Numbered from the stretch's first letter, positions 18,879 through 27,909 are shown. The stretch: DNA of 64,000 nucleotides from Streptomyces alfalfae (GCF_004127445.1 NZ_QEXM01000051.1:296446-360445); one strand, 5' to 3'. Translations and numbers: made by a program. The notes: a model not told the origin generated them from the sequence alone.

Positions 18879-21839
18879 ATGAGACGAAGAGCGAGCGCGA
18901 GATCGATCCTCGCGGCGAGCGCACTGCTCCTGGGCGGTCTCGCCGCCGCACCGCACGCCCGGGCGAGCGGACCCGCCGCGACCGCGGACGCCGGCGACCA
19001 GGCGGCCGTGAAGGTCTACCGGGCCGACGTCACCAAGCAGCAGATCCCCATCCTGATCGAAGCGGGCCAGGACGCTCATGAACTCGCCGGACAGGCCCCC
19101 GACAAGGGCACGGGACGCGTCGAGCTGTACCTGACCGAGGGCCAGGCCAAGGCCGTCGAACGCCAGGGCGTCGAACTCAGCGAGCACAAGGTCCCGGCGG
19201 CGGCCGAGAAGCGGATCGAGGCCGCGCGGGACGGCGTCTACCGCCCGTACAGCGGCAAGGGCGGCCTCAAGGAGGAGATTGTCAGGACCGGGCAGGCCAA
19301 CCCCGGCATCACCAAGGTCGTCTCCATCGGCAAGACCGTCCGGGGCAAGGACATCCTCGCCCTGAAGCTCACCAAGGACGCCAGGAAGTCCAAGGACGGC
19401 TCCAAGCCGTCCACGCTCTACATGTCCAACCAGCACGCGCGCGAGTGGATCACCCCCGAGATGACCCGCCGCCTGATGCACCACTACCTGGACAACTACG
19501 GCAAGGACAAGCGCATCACCAAGCTCGTGGACTCCACCGAGCTGTGGTTCGTGCTCTCCGCCAACCCCGACGGATACGACTTCACGCACGCCGCCGAAGG
19601 CAACCGCCAGTGGCGCAAGAACCTGCGGGACATCGACGGCGACGGCAGGATCGCCCCCGGCGACGGCGTCGACCTCAACAGGAACTTCGCCTACAAGTGG
19701 GGCTACGACAACGAGGGCTCGTCCCCGGAGCCCTCCTCCGAGACCTACCGCGGCACGGGCCCGATGTCCGAGCCCGAGACCAAGGCGATCGACCGCTTCC
19801 AGAAGCGCATCGGCTTCACGTACGGGATCAACTACCACTCCGCGGCCCAGCTGCTCCTCTACGGAGTCGGCTGGCAGGTCGCCACGCCGACGCCGGACGA
19901 CGTGCTCTACCGGGCGCTGAACGGCACCCCCGAGAAGCCCGCGGTCCCCGGCTACCACCCGCAGGTCTCCTCCGAGCTCTACACCACCAACGGCGAGGCC
20001 GACGGCCACGCGGGCAACATCAACGGCACCGCGATGTTCACACCGGAGATGTCCACCTGCCAGACCGCGTCGAACGCCGACCCCGGTGACGCCTGGAAGC
20101 CCGAGGACTGCGCCTCCATCTTCACCTTCCCCGACGACGAGAAGCTGATCCAGCAGGAGTTCGCCAAGAACGTCCCGTTCGCGCTCGCCGTCGCCGAGAC
20201 GGCGCTCCACCCCGACCAGCCGGTCTCCGTCACCGACATCGAGGCCCCCGACTTCACCCCCGACTCCTTCACCACGTCCTACGCGCGCGGGGGCGACCAG
20301 GAGGTCGCCGTCACCGCCCGCAAGTCCGTGCGCCACAAGGAGCTGAACTACCGGATCAACGGCGGTCGCACCCACGACGAGGACCTGCGGGCCTGGAAGG
20401 GCGGCGAGACGTACGGCGGCGAGGACAACCTCTACTTCGACGAGTACCGCGCCGAGATCGAGGACGCGCGCGTCGGCGACGAGGTGGAGGTCTGGTTCAC
20501 CGGCCGCACCAAGAAGGGCCGCACCCAGAGCGAGCACTTCACCTACACCGTCGCCGAACGCCCGAAGGCGAACACGCTCGTCGTCGCCGAGGAGGGCGCG
20601 AGCGCCACGCAGACGCGGAAGTACGTCGACGCGGTGCGGGACAGCGGCCGCTCGGCCGCCGTCTGGGACGTCGCGAAGCAGGGGGTCCCGCACCCGCTCG
20701 GCGTCCTGTCGCACTTCTCCGCCGTCGTCCACTACACCGGCGACCCCGTCCCCGGCGCGCCCACCCAGCTCGCCCTGCGCTCCTACCTCAACGAGGGCGG
20801 CAAGCTCATCGAGTCCGGTGAGCGCACCGGCGGCAACGTCGACCTGGGCGAAGCGCTCACCGACGACTTCGCGCAGTACTACCTGGGCGCGTACGAGCGG
20901 CTCTCCGCGCCCGGCGTGAGCGGCTTCGACGGCGCGGGCGCCCTCGCACGGGCGAAGACCCCGCTCGCCGCCGCCGAGGGCAACCCGCTCGACAGGGCGG
21001 GCCGCTTCACCGTCACCTCCGACAACCTGCCGGCCAAGAAGTTCCCGCGGTTCAGGAGCGCCGCCGCCGGCTCCTACCCCGGTCTGACCAACCCGTACGC
21101 CCCCTTCGAGGGCCAGGGCATGGCCTCCGCCGCCCACGCCGACCAGGACTACAAGCGGCTCACCCGCACCCTCGACCTGACCGGCGTGACGGCCGCCGAC
21201 GCGCCGGAGCTGCGGTTCGCCCTCAACTGGAACCTGGAGAACGGGTACGACCACGGGGTGCTCGAAGCGCGCACCGCGGGCGGCGAGGACTGGACCACGC
21301 TGCCGGACAAGAACGGCAACTCCTCGGCCGCCGTGCCCGCCGAGTGCGGGGCCGGGTTCCTGCTCAACCTCCACCCGTTCCTGCGCCACTACCTGACCCA
21401 GGGCGCCGACGCCTGCACGGCCTCGGGGACCAGCGGGCAGTGGCACAGCTTCACCGGGTCCTCCAGCGGCTTCAAGCCCGTCGCCTTCGACCTGAGCGCC
21501 TACGCGGGCAAGAAGGTCGAGGTCTCCCTGAGCGCCGTCACCGACCCCTCGACCGGCGGTCGCGGCCTCTTCGCCGACAACGCCCGGCTGGTCGTCGGCG
21601 GCACCGCCACCGAGACGGAAGGATTCGAGTCCTCGCTCGGCTCCTGGACCGTCGCCCCGGCCCCGGCCGGGAGCCCCAATATCACAGGCGACTGGACGCG
21701 CAGCGGGGAGCTCTACCGGCCCCACGCGGCCGTCACAGCGCGTGACAGCGTGCTGCTCGGCTTCGGGTTCGAGCACGTCCCCGGAAAGGCCGAAAGGGCC
21801 GCTCTTATGGGCGCTGCCCTGGCACATCTGCGCGGCTGA
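18879..21839 (+). CDS. secreted M14 zinc carboxypeptidase
   Basis: A 986-residue exported metallopeptidase. A signal peptide (MRRRASARSILAASALLLGG ... ARAS) is followed by a propeptide-like region to about 120. The M14 catalytic domain follows, with zinc ligands His186 and Glu189 in NQHAREW, then NPDGYDF, GVDLNRNF, the third ligand in INYHSA, and FTPEMST with the catalytic Glu. The C-terminal 550 residues hold a segment resembling immune-inhibitor-type accessory domains, ending ALMGAALAHLRG. The ATG at 18879 follows AAGGGGGG. The frame upstream to 18783 overlaps the promoter and is rejected. Confidence 0.9.
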   Translation: MRRRASARSILAASALLLGGLAAAPHARASGPAATADAGDQAAVKVYRADVTKQQIPILIEAGQDAHELAGQAPDKGTGRVELYLTEGQAKAVERQGVELSEHKVPAAAEKRIEAARDGVYRPYSGKGGLKEEIVRTGQANPGITKVVSIGKTVRGKDILALKLTKDARKSKDGSKPSTLYMSNQHAREWITPEMTRRLMHHYLDNYGKDKRITKLVDSTELWFVLSANPDGYDFTHAAEGNRQWRKNLRDIDGDGRIAPGDGVDLNRNFAYKWGYDNEGSSPEPSSETYRGTGPMSEPETKAIDRFQKRIGFTYGINYHSAAQLLLYGVGWQVATPTPDDVLYRALNGTPEKPAVPGYHPQVSSELYTTNGEADGHAGNINGTAMFTPEMSTCQTASNADPGDAWKPEDCASIFTFPDDEKLIQQEFAKNVPFALAVAETALHPDQPVSVTDIEAPDFTPDSFTTSYARGGDQEVAVTARKSVRHKELNYRINGGRTHDEDLRAWKGGETYGGEDNLYFDEYRAEIEDARVGDEVEVWFTGRTKKGRTQSEHFTYTVAERPKANTLVVAEEGASATQTRKYVDAVRDSGRSAAVWDVAKQGVPHPLGVLSHFSAVVHYTGDPVPGAPTQLALRSYLNEGGKLIESGERTGGNVDLGEALTDDFAQYYLGAYERLSAPGVSGFDGAGALARAKTPLAAAEGNPLDRAGRFTVTSDNLPAKKFPRFRSAAAGSYPGLTNPYAPFEGQGMASAAHADQDYKRLTRTLDLTGVTAADAPELRFALNWNLENGYDHGVLEARTAGGEDWTTLPDKNGNSSAAVPAECGAGFLLNLHPFLRHYLTQGADACTASGTSGQWHSFTGSSSGFKPVAFDLSAYAGKKVEVSLSAVTDPSTGGRGLFADNARLVVGGTATETEGFESSLGSWTVAPAPAGSPNITGDWTRSGELYRPHAAVTARDSVLLGFGFEHVPGKAERAALMGAALAHLRG

Positions 21840-21868
21840 CGCTCCGTAATCGGGACCAAGGACCCGGT

Positions 21869-21898
21869 GGCCCGTACCCCTACTCGGGGGTACGGGCC
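21869..21898 (+). terminator. terminator after the carboxypeptidase gene
   Basis: A 12-bp perfect stem, GGCCCGTACCCC (21869-21880) with GGGGTACGGGCC (21887-21898), loop TACTCG, followed by TTCGTG. Confidence 0.85.
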
Positions 21899-21924
21899 TT
21901 CGTGTCGCCCGCGGGCCCTCTCGA

Positions 21925-21955
21925 TGTCACCTCAGAGGCTTCTGAGAGGTAGGGT
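21925..21955 (+). promoter_or_regulatory. candidate gap promoter with an inverted-repeat operator in the spacer
   Basis: TGTCAC (21925-21930) and TAGGGT (21950-21955) are plausible -35/-10 elements with a 19-base spacer. The spacer holds CTCAGA-GGCT-TCTGAG (21931-21946), a perfect 6-bp inverted repeat. The position suits a repressor site controlling gap and the genes behind it. The promoter elements are weak matches. Confidence 0.4.
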
Positions 21956-22028
21956 CGGAGGCGGTCGGGGACATCCCATACAACTCGCCGGCGTCTAAAA
22001 CCGGCGTACCAACGAGGAGATCGGTTTC

Positions 22029-23039
22029 GTGACGATCCGCGTAGGCATCAACGGCTTTGGCCGCATCGGTCGCAACTACTTCCGCGCGCTGCTCCAGCAG
22101 GGTGCGGACATCGAAGTCGTGGCTGTCAACGACCTGGGTGACACCGCGACCACCGCGCACCTGCTCAAGTACGACACCATCCTGGGCCGCCTGAAGGCCG
22201 AGGTGTCGCACACCGAGGACACCATCACCGTCGACGGCCACACCATCAAGGTGCTGTCCGAGCGCAACCCCGCCGACATCCCGTGGGGCGAGCTCGGCGT
22301 CGACATCGTGATCGAGTCCACGGGCATCTTCACGAAGAAGGCGGACGCCGAGAAGCACATCGCCGGCGGCGCCAAGAAGGTCCTCATCTCGGCTCCGGCC
22401 AAGGACGAGGACATCACCATCGTGATGGGCGTCAACCAGGACAAGTACGACCCGGCGAACCACCACGTCATCTCCAACGCGTCCTGCACCACCAACTGCG
22501 TGGCGCCGATGGCGAAGGTTCTCGACGAGAACTTCGGCGTCGTCAAGGGCCTGATGACGACCATCCACGCGTACACCAACGACCAGCGCATCCTTGACTT
22601 CCCGCACAAGGACCTGCGTCGCGCGCGTGCCGCCGCCGAGAACATCATCCCCACCACGACGGGTGCCGCGAAGGCCACCGCCCTGGTCCTGCCGCAGCTC
22701 AAGGGCAAGCTCGACGGCGTCTCGATGCGCGTCCCGGTCCCGACCGGCTCCGCCACCGACCTGGTCGTCGAGGTCTCCCGCGAGGTCACCAAGGACGAGG
22801 TCAACGCCGCGTTCAAGAAGGCCGCCGAGGACGGCGACCTCAAGGGCATCCTGTACTACACCGAGGACCCGATCGTGTCCTCGGACATCGTCAGCGACCC
22901 GGCCTCCTGCACCTTCGACTCCCTGATGACCATGGTCCAGGAGGGTACGTCGGTGAAGATCCTCGGCTGGTACGACAACGAGTGGGGTTACTCCAACCGT
23001 CTGGTCGACCTCACGGTCTTCGTCGGCGGTCAGCTCTAA
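22029..23039 (+). CDS. gap: glyceraldehyde-3-phosphate dehydrogenase, type I
   Basis: Catalyses the NAD-dependent oxidation and phosphorylation of glyceraldehyde 3-phosphate in glycolysis. It has 336 residues. The Rossmann motif GINGFGRIGRN is at 6-16, the catalytic Cys153 is in SNASCTTNC, and WYDNEWGYSNRLVDL closes the protein. The GTG start follows GAGGAG at 22014-22019. It is the first gene of a gap-pgk-tpiA cluster. A candidate operator and a terminator of the previous gene lie upstream, so transcription probably starts here. Confidence 0.97.
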   Translation: MTIRVGINGFGRIGRNYFRALLQQGADIEVVAVNDLGDTATTAHLLKYDTILGRLKAEVSHTEDTITVDGHTIKVLSERNPADIPWGELGVDIVIESTGIFTKKADAEKHIAGGAKKVLISAPAKDEDITIVMGVNQDKYDPANHHVISNASCTTNCVAPMAKVLDENFGVVKGLMTTIHAYTNDQRILDFPHKDLRRARAAAENIIPTTTGAAKATALVLPQLKGKLDGVSMRVPVPTGSATDLVVEVSREVTKDEVNAAFKKAAEDGDLKGILYYTEDPIVSSDIVSDPASCTFDSLMTMVQEGTSVKILGWYDNEWGYSNRLVDLTVFVGGQL

Positions 23040-23067
23040 CAGCCAGAGCAGGCACCCCGATGTGAGC

Positions 23068-23109
23068 ACAGGGTTCGTCCCGCGCGATGATGCGCAGGAC
23101 GGGCCCTGT
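23068..23109 (+). promoter_or_regulatory. gap-pgk intercistronic hairpin
   Basis: ACAGGGTTCGTCCCGCGC (23068-23085) can pair with GCGCAGGACGGGCCCTGT (23092-23109) with one mismatch and two G-T pairs. The hairpin could act as an RNA-stability or partial-termination element that tunes gap against pgk and tpiA. No U tract follows. Confidence 0.45.
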
Positions 23110-23139
23110 TGCACGTCAGCCCTCCCAAGGAGTCCAGTA

Positions 23140-24351
23140 GTGAAGACGATCGACGCACTTCTCGCCGAAGGGGTCGAAGGCAAGCGGGTCTTCGTCCGCG
23201 CCGACCTCAACGTGCCGCTCGCCGACGGCACCATCACCGACGACGGCCGCATCCGCGCCGTCCTGCCGACGGTCAAGGCCCTCGCCGACGCGGGCGCCAA
23301 GGTCGTCGTGGCCTCGCACCTGGGCCGCCCCAAGGGCGCCCCGGACCCCGCCTTCTCGCTGCTGCCCGCCGCCGAGCGGCTCGGCGAACTCCTCGGCGCG
23401 CCGGTCGCCTTCGCTCAGGACACCGTCGGCCCGGCCGCGCACGACGCGGTGGACGGCCTCCAGCCCGGCCAGATCGCCGTCATCGAGAACCTCCGCTTCA
23501 ACGCGGGCGAGACCGCCAAGGACGACGCCGAGCGCGGCGCGTTCGCCGACCGGCTCGCCGCCCTCGCCGACGTCTACGTGGGCGACGGCTTCGGCGCCGT
23601 GCACCGCAAGCACGCCTCCGTCTTCGACCTGCCGGCCCGCCTGCCGCACTACGCGGGCTACCTCATCGCCACCGAGGTCGGCGTCCTGAAGAAGCTCACC
23701 GACGACGTCAAGCGGCCCTACGCCGTGGCACTCGGCGGCGCCAAGGTCTCCGACAAGCTCGGCGTGATCGACCACCTCCTGGAGCGGGCCGACCGCATCC
23801 TCATCGGCGGCGGCATGGCGTACACCTTCCTCAAGGCCCAGGGCCACGAGGTCGGCATCTCCCTCCTCCAGGAGGACCAGATCCCGGCGGTGAAGGAGTA
23901 CCTCAAGCGCGCTGAGGACAAGGGCGTCGAGTTCGTCCTCCCCGTCGACGTCCTGGTCTCGCCGGACTTCCCCGACCTGAAGACCAAGGCCCCGGCCAAC
24001 CCCACCACGGTCGCCGCGGACGCCATCCCGGCCGACCAGGAGGGTCTCGACATCGGCCCCGAGACCCGTAAGCTCTACGCCTCGAAGCTCTCCGACGCGG
24101 CCACCGTCTTCTGGAACGGCCCGATGGGCGTCTTCGAGCACCCCGACTACGCCGAGGGCACCAAGGCGGTCGCCCAGGCGCTCCTCGACTCCCCGGCCTT
24201 CACGGTCGTCGGCGGTGGCGACAGCGCCGCCGCCGTGCGGACGCTGGGCTTCGACGAGAACGCATTCGGCCACATTTCCACCGGTGGCGGCGCCTCCCTC
24301 GAGTACCTCGAGGGCAAGACGCTCCCCGGCCTCGCGGCACTGGAGAACTGA
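23140..24351 (+). CDS. pgk: phosphoglycerate kinase
   Basis: Transfers a phosphate between 1,3-bisphosphoglycerate and ADP in glycolysis. It has 403 residues. The N-terminal substrate-binding motif is RVFVRADLNVPL, HLGRPKG binds phosphate, IENLRFNAGE and VGDGFGAVHR follow, and the nucleotide site has VFWNGPMGVFE and TVVGGGDSAAAVR. The GTG at 23140 is chosen because AAGGAG lies at 23127-23132, and the frame upstream has no PGK similarity. It is followed by tpiA after 6 bp. Confidence 0.97.
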   Translation: MKTIDALLAEGVEGKRVFVRADLNVPLADGTITDDGRIRAVLPTVKALADAGAKVVVASHLGRPKGAPDPAFSLLPAAERLGELLGAPVAFAQDTVGPAAHDAVDGLQPGQIAVIENLRFNAGETAKDDAERGAFADRLAALADVYVGDGFGAVHRKHASVFDLPARLPHYAGYLIATEVGVLKKLTDDVKRPYAVALGGAKVSDKLGVIDHLLERADRILIGGGMAYTFLKAQGHEVGISLLQEDQIPAVKEYLKRAEDKGVEFVLPVDVLVSPDFPDLKTKAPANPTTVAADAIPADQEGLDIGPETRKLYASKLSDAATVFWNGPMGVFEHPDYAEGTKAVAQALLDSPAFTVVGGGDSAAAVRTLGFDENAFGHISTGGGASLEYLEGKTLPGLAALEN

Positions 24352-24357
24352 CACCTG

Positions 24358-25134
24358 ATGACTACGCGCACCCCGCTGATGGCGGGCAACTGGAAGATGA
24401 ACCTCAACCACCTCGAGGCCATCGCCCACGTGCAGAAGCTCGCCTTCGCCCTGGCGGACAAGGACTACGAGGCCTGCGAGGTCGCCGTTCTGCCGCCCTT
24501 CACCGACTTGCGGTCCGTGCAGACGCTGGTCGACGGCGACAAGCTCAAGATCAAGTACGGTGCCCAGGACATCTCGGCGCAGGACTCCGGCGCCTACACC
24601 GGTGAGATCTCGGGCCCGATGCTGGCCAAGCTGAAGTGCACCTACGTCGCCGTGGGCCACTCCGAGCGCCGCCAGTACCACAACGAGTCCGACGAGATCT
24701 GCAACGCCAAGGTCAAGGCCGCCTTCAAGCACGGCCTGACCCCGATCCTCTGCGTCGGCGAGGGCCTGGACATCCGCAAGGCCGGCCAGCAGGTCCAGTA
24801 CACGCTGAACCAGCTCGACGGCGGCCTGAAGGACGTCCCCGCCGAGCAGGCCGAGACCATCGTCATCGCCTACGAGCCCGTCTGGGCGATCGGCACCGGC
24901 GAGGTCGCGACCCCCGAGGACGCGCAGGAGGTCTGCGGCGCGATCCGCGGCCGTCTCGCCGAGCTGTACTCGCAGGAGCTCGCCGACAAGGTGCGCATCC
25001 AGTACGGCGGCTCCGTCAAGGCGAAGAACGTCGCCGACATCATGGCGCAGGCCGACGTCGACGGCGCCCTGGTGGGCGGCGCGGCGCTGGACCCGGAGGA
25101 GTTCGTCAAGATCGTCCGCTTCGGCGAGCAGTGA
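24358..25134 (+). CDS. tpiA: triosephosphate isomerase
   Basis: Interconverts dihydroxyacetone phosphate and glyceraldehyde 3-phosphate. It is a 258-residue TIM barrel. MAGNWKMNLN carries the catalytic Lys, VGHSERRQ the catalytic His, and AYEPVWAIGTG the catalytic Glu with the start of the flexible loop 6. YGGSVKAKN binds phosphate, and VGGAALDPEEF ends the barrel. Last gene of gap-pgk-tpiA, with a hairpin downstream. Confidence 0.97.
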   Translation: MTTRTPLMAGNWKMNLNHLEAIAHVQKLAFALADKDYEACEVAVLPPFTDLRSVQTLVDGDKLKIKYGAQDISAQDSGAYTGEISGPMLAKLKCTYVAVGHSERRQYHNESDEICNAKVKAAFKHGLTPILCVGEGLDIRKAGQQVQYTLNQLDGGLKDVPAEQAETIVIAYEPVWAIGTGEVATPEDAQEVCGAIRGRLAELYSQELADKVRIQYGGSVKAKNVADIMAQADVDGALVGGAALDPEEFVKIVRFGEQ

Positions 25135-25166
25135 GTATGCGGTAGCGGCATTACGTCGTACCCTTG

Positions 25167-25207
25167 CGGGGGCCGGGCGGCTTCGTAACGCGAGGCTCCG
25201 GCCCCCG
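25167..25207 (+). terminator. hairpin after tpiA
   Basis: CGGGGGCCG (25167-25175) pairs perfectly with CGGCCCCCG (25199-25207) across a 23-base loop that can fold further. It lies between tpiA and secG. Confidence 0.6.
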
Positions 25208-25270
25208 TCGTCGACAGAGAGTCGATTCAGGGACACCGAGTCGATTCAGACCGAGGAAGTTGGTCCAGCC

Positions 25271-25507
25271 GTGGTTATGGGGTTCTCGATCGCCCTGATC
25301 GTCTTCAGCGCTCTGATGATGCTGCTGGTGCTGATGCACAAGGGCAAGGGCGGCGGTCTCTCCGACATGTTCGGTGGCGGCATGCAGTCCTCCGTCGGCG
25401 GCTCCTCCGTCGCCGAGCGCAACCTCGACCGCATCACCGTCGTGGTCGGTCTGCTGTGGTTCGCGTGCATTGTCGCGCTGGGTCTGCTGATGAAGGCGAA
25501 CAACTGA
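25271..25507 (+). CDS. secG: preprotein translocase subunit SecG
   Basis: A small (78-residue) membrane subunit of the SecYEG channel that assists protein export. It has the SecG layout: a first transmembrane helix (GFSIALIVFSALMMLLVLM), the conserved cytoplasmic loop HKGKGGGLSDMFGGG, and a second helix (VVVGLLWFACIVALGLLM). The GTG at 25271 opens VVMGFSIAL. Its place behind tpiA is a conserved actinobacterial arrangement. Confidence 0.95.
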   Translation: MVMGFSIALIVFSALMMLLVLMHKGKGGGLSDMFGGGMQSSVGGSSVAERNLDRITVVVGLLWFACIVALGLLMKANN

Positions 25508-25596
25508 CGCCAGGCACTGCTCGCTTGTCCGGTGCACGCCCGCCCGCGCGGCTTATCATGGGGCTTGCGTCGGGGGTGGGGGTGTAACTCCGCACA

Positions 25597-25625
25597 CTGG
25601 ACGCGCGTTGGGCCTTACGTAAACT
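25597..25625 (+). promoter_or_regulatory. candidate promoter of the RbpA-family gene
   Basis: CTGGAC (25597-25602) and TAAACT (25620-25625) with a 17-base spacer resemble a housekeeping promoter. The element overlaps a TTACGTAA palindrome. The start codon at 25667 lies about 40 bases downstream. The match is only moderate. Confidence 0.3.
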
Positions 25626-25666
25626 GAGGCGCCCGCAGCAGCACCATCACGCAGGGAGTTACGACC

Positions 25667-26002
25667 GTGGCAAGTGGCAACGCGATCCGAGGAAGTCGGG
25701 TCGGGGCGGGGCCGATGGGCGAGGCCGAGCGCGGTGAGTCCGCGCCGCGACTGCGCATCTCCTTCTGGTGCTCCAACGGACACGAGACGCAGCCCAGCTT
25801 CGCCAGCGACGCGCAGGTCCCCGACACCTGGGACTGTCCCCGCTGCGGCTTCCCGGCGGGCCAGGACCGGGACAACCCGCCGGACCCGCCGCGCACCGAG
25901 CCGTACAAGACGCATCTGGCGTATGTGCGTGAGCGGCGCAGCGACGCGGACGGCGAGGCGATCCTCGCGGAGGCGCTCGCCAAACTGCGGGGCGAGATCT
26001 GA
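25667..26002 (+). CDS. rbpA: RNA polymerase-binding protein, RbpA family
   Basis: A 111-residue actinobacterial protein of the RbpA family, which binds RNA polymerase and group 1/2 sigma factors and stimulates transcription initiation. Cys35, Cys57 and Cys60 (FWCSNGH, DCPRC) match the zinc-binding cysteines reported for Streptomyces RbpA. The C-terminal part (YKTHLAYVRERRSDADGEAI ... ALAKL) matches the sigma-interaction region. The N-terminus (ASGNAIRGSRVGAGPM) resembles the RbpA core-binding segment. The gene sits beside secG and its sequence differs from the best-studied RbpA, so it may be the paralogue called RbpB. The GTG start follows GGGAG. Confidence 0.85.
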   Translation: MASGNAIRGSRVGAGPMGEAERGESAPRLRISFWCSNGHETQPSFASDAQVPDTWDCPRCGFPAGQDRDNPPDPPRTEPYKTHLAYVRERRSDADGEAILAEALAKLRGEI

Positions 26003-26012
26003 GACTTGGCGG

Positions 26013-26043
26013 CCGGCCGGGCACCGAAGAGGTGTCCGGCCGG
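26013..26043 (+). terminator. terminator of the RbpA-family gene
   Basis: CCGGCCGGGCACC (26013-26025) pairs with GGTGTCCGGCCGG (26031-26043) with one G-T pair, followed by TTTCCTGTTTC. Confidence 0.8.
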
Positions 26044-26170
26044 TTTCCTGTTTCGGTACGTGTGCGGACAGACGGCTTCAGATATCTCAAACCGCCCTCT
26101 GATCGATTAGGTTGGGGAATGCAGCGGGGCAAGATACGTACGCGGGTACGAGAGAAGGCTGAAGTCCGAG

Positions 26171-27823
26171 ATGAACGCAGAAAGCCGCGCCAGGCTCAAT
26201 CAGACGCCCGAGTGGACGGCGCTCGCCGCCCACCGCGAGCAGCTCGGGGAGGTGCAGCTGCGTGAGCTGTTCGCCGCCGATCCGGCGCGCGGCACGTCGT
26301 ACACGCTCCAGGTCGGCGACCTGCACATCGACTACTCCAAGCACCTCGTCACCGACGAGACGCTGCGCCTGCTGCGCGAGCTGGCCGCCGCCACGGACGT
26401 CTTCGGGCTGCGGGACGCCATGTTCCGCGGCGAGAAGATCAACACCACCGAGGACCGCGCCGTGCTGCACACCGCGCTGCGCGCCCCGAGCGACACGGTC
26501 GTCCGCGTCGACGGCGAGAACGTGGTGCCCGAGGTGCACACCGTCCTCGACAAGATGAGCGCCTTCTCGGAGAAGATCCGCTCGGGGGAGTGGACCGGTC
26601 ACACCGGCAAGCGCATCAAGAACGTCGTCAACGTCGGCATCGGCGGCTCCGACCTCGGCCCCGCGATGGCGTACGAGGCGCTGCGCTCCTTCACCGACCG
26701 CGGCCTCACCGTCCGCTTCGTGTCGAACGTGGACGGCGCCGACCTGCACGAGGCCGTGCGGGACCTGGACGCCGCCGAGACGCTCTTCATCATCGCCTCG
26801 AAGACGTTCACCACCATCGAGACGATCACCAACGCCACCTCCGCGCGCGAGTGGCTGCTCGGGGAGCTGAAGGCCTCGCCGGACGCCGTCGCCAAGCACT
26901 TCGTCGCCCTGTCGACCAACGCCGAGAAGGTCGCGGACTTCGGCATCGACACGAACAACATGTTCGAGTTCTGGGACTGGGTCGGCGGGCGCTACTCCTT
27001 CGACTCGGCGATCGGCCTGTCGCTGATGATCGCCATCGGCCCCGACCGCTTCCGCGAGATGCTCGACGGCTTCCACCTCGTCGACAAGCACTTCCGCGCG
27101 GCGCCCCCCGAGTCCAACGTGCCGCTCCTGCTCGGCCTCCTCGGCGTCTGGTACGGCAACTTCCACGACGCGCAGTCGCACGCGGTCCTGCCCTACTCGC
27201 ACTACCTCTCCAAGTTCACCGCCTACCTCCAGCAGCTGGACATGGAGTCCAACGGCAAGTACGTCGGGCGGGACGGCGAGGAGGTCGACTGGCAGACGGG
27301 CCCGGTCGTCTGGGGCACCCCGGGCACCAACGGCCAGCATGCCTACTACCAGCTCATCCACCAGGGCACGAAGCTGATCCCGGCGGACTTCATCGGCTTC
27401 GCGCAGCCGGTCGCCGAGCTGGCCCCCGGCCTCGCCGCCCAGCACGACCTGCTGATGGCCAACTTCTTCGCGCAGACCCAGGCGCTGGCGTTCGGCAAGA
27501 CGCCGGACGAGGTGCGCGCCGAGGGCGTGGCCGAGGAACTGGTCCCGCACAAGACGTTCAAGGGCAACCACCCGACCACGACGATCCTCGCCAAGGAGCT
27601 GACCCCCTCGGTCCTCGGCCAGCTCATCGCGCTCTACGAGCACAAGGTCTTCGTCCAGGGCGCCGTGTGGAACATCGACTCCTTCGACCAGTGGGGCGTC
27701 GAGCTCGGCAAGGTCCTCGCCAAGCGCGTCGAGCCCGCGCTGACCGAGGGCGCCGAGGTGCCGGACCTGGACGGCTCGACCACGGCTCTGGTCGCCAAGT
27801 ACCGGGACCTGCGCGGCCGTTGA
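26171..27823 (+). CDS. pgi: glucose-6-phosphate isomerase
   Basis: Interconverts glucose 6-phosphate and fructose 6-phosphate, linking glycolysis with the pentose phosphate genes that follow. It has 550 residues with both PGI signatures: VNVGIGGSDLGPAM and SKTFTTIETITNA for sugar phosphate binding, then QQLDMESNGK, GTPGTNGQHAYYQLIHQGT and SFDQWGVELGK with the catalytic Lys region. The Glu of GTPGTNGQHA and neighbouring residues are in place. It is read from its own promoter after the RbpA-family terminator. Confidence 0.97.
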   Translation: MNAESRARLNQTPEWTALAAHREQLGEVQLRELFAADPARGTSYTLQVGDLHIDYSKHLVTDETLRLLRELAAATDVFGLRDAMFRGEKINTTEDRAVLHTALRAPSDTVVRVDGENVVPEVHTVLDKMSAFSEKIRSGEWTGHTGKRIKNVVNVGIGGSDLGPAMAYEALRSFTDRGLTVRFVSNVDGADLHEAVRDLDAAETLFIIASKTFTTIETITNATSAREWLLGELKASPDAVAKHFVALSTNAEKVADFGIDTNNMFEFWDWVGGRYSFDSAIGLSLMIAIGPDRFREMLDGFHLVDKHFRAAPPESNVPLLLGLLGVWYGNFHDAQSHAVLPYSHYLSKFTAYLQQLDMESNGKYVGRDGEEVDWQTGPVVWGTPGTNGQHAYYQLIHQGTKLIPADFIGFAQPVAELAPGLAAQHDLLMANFFAQTQALAFGKTPDEVRAEGVAEELVPHKTFKGNHPTTTILAKELTPSVLGQLIALYEHKVFVQGAVWNIDSFDQWGVELGKVLAKRVEPALTEGAEVPDLDGSTTALVAKYRDLRGR

Positions 27824-27858
27824 GCCCCACCGGTCGTTAATGGGATGCGGGCGTCCGG

Positions 27859-27898
27859 CCCGGCGGGTGACACTGCTTCAGCTCTGTCACCCGCCGGG
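27859..27898 (+). terminator. hairpin between pgi and the DUF2087 gene
   Basis: CCCGGCGGGTGACA (27859-27872) pairs perfectly with TGTCACCCGCCGGG (27885-27898). The 3' arm touches the GGGAGGG Shine-Dalgarno (27896-27902) of the next gene. It may terminate pgi or hide the ribosome site of the downstream regulator. Confidence 0.6.
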
Positions 27899-27909
27899 AG
27901 GGACCCCGC

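Noticed and set aside
17487..21827. A 1446-codon open frame on the minus strand
   Set aside because: It lies opposite yvcK, whiA and the M14 carboxypeptidase, which have clear motifs. High-GC codon bias leaves antisense frames open, and its product is low-complexity Gly/Arg/Val with no motif.
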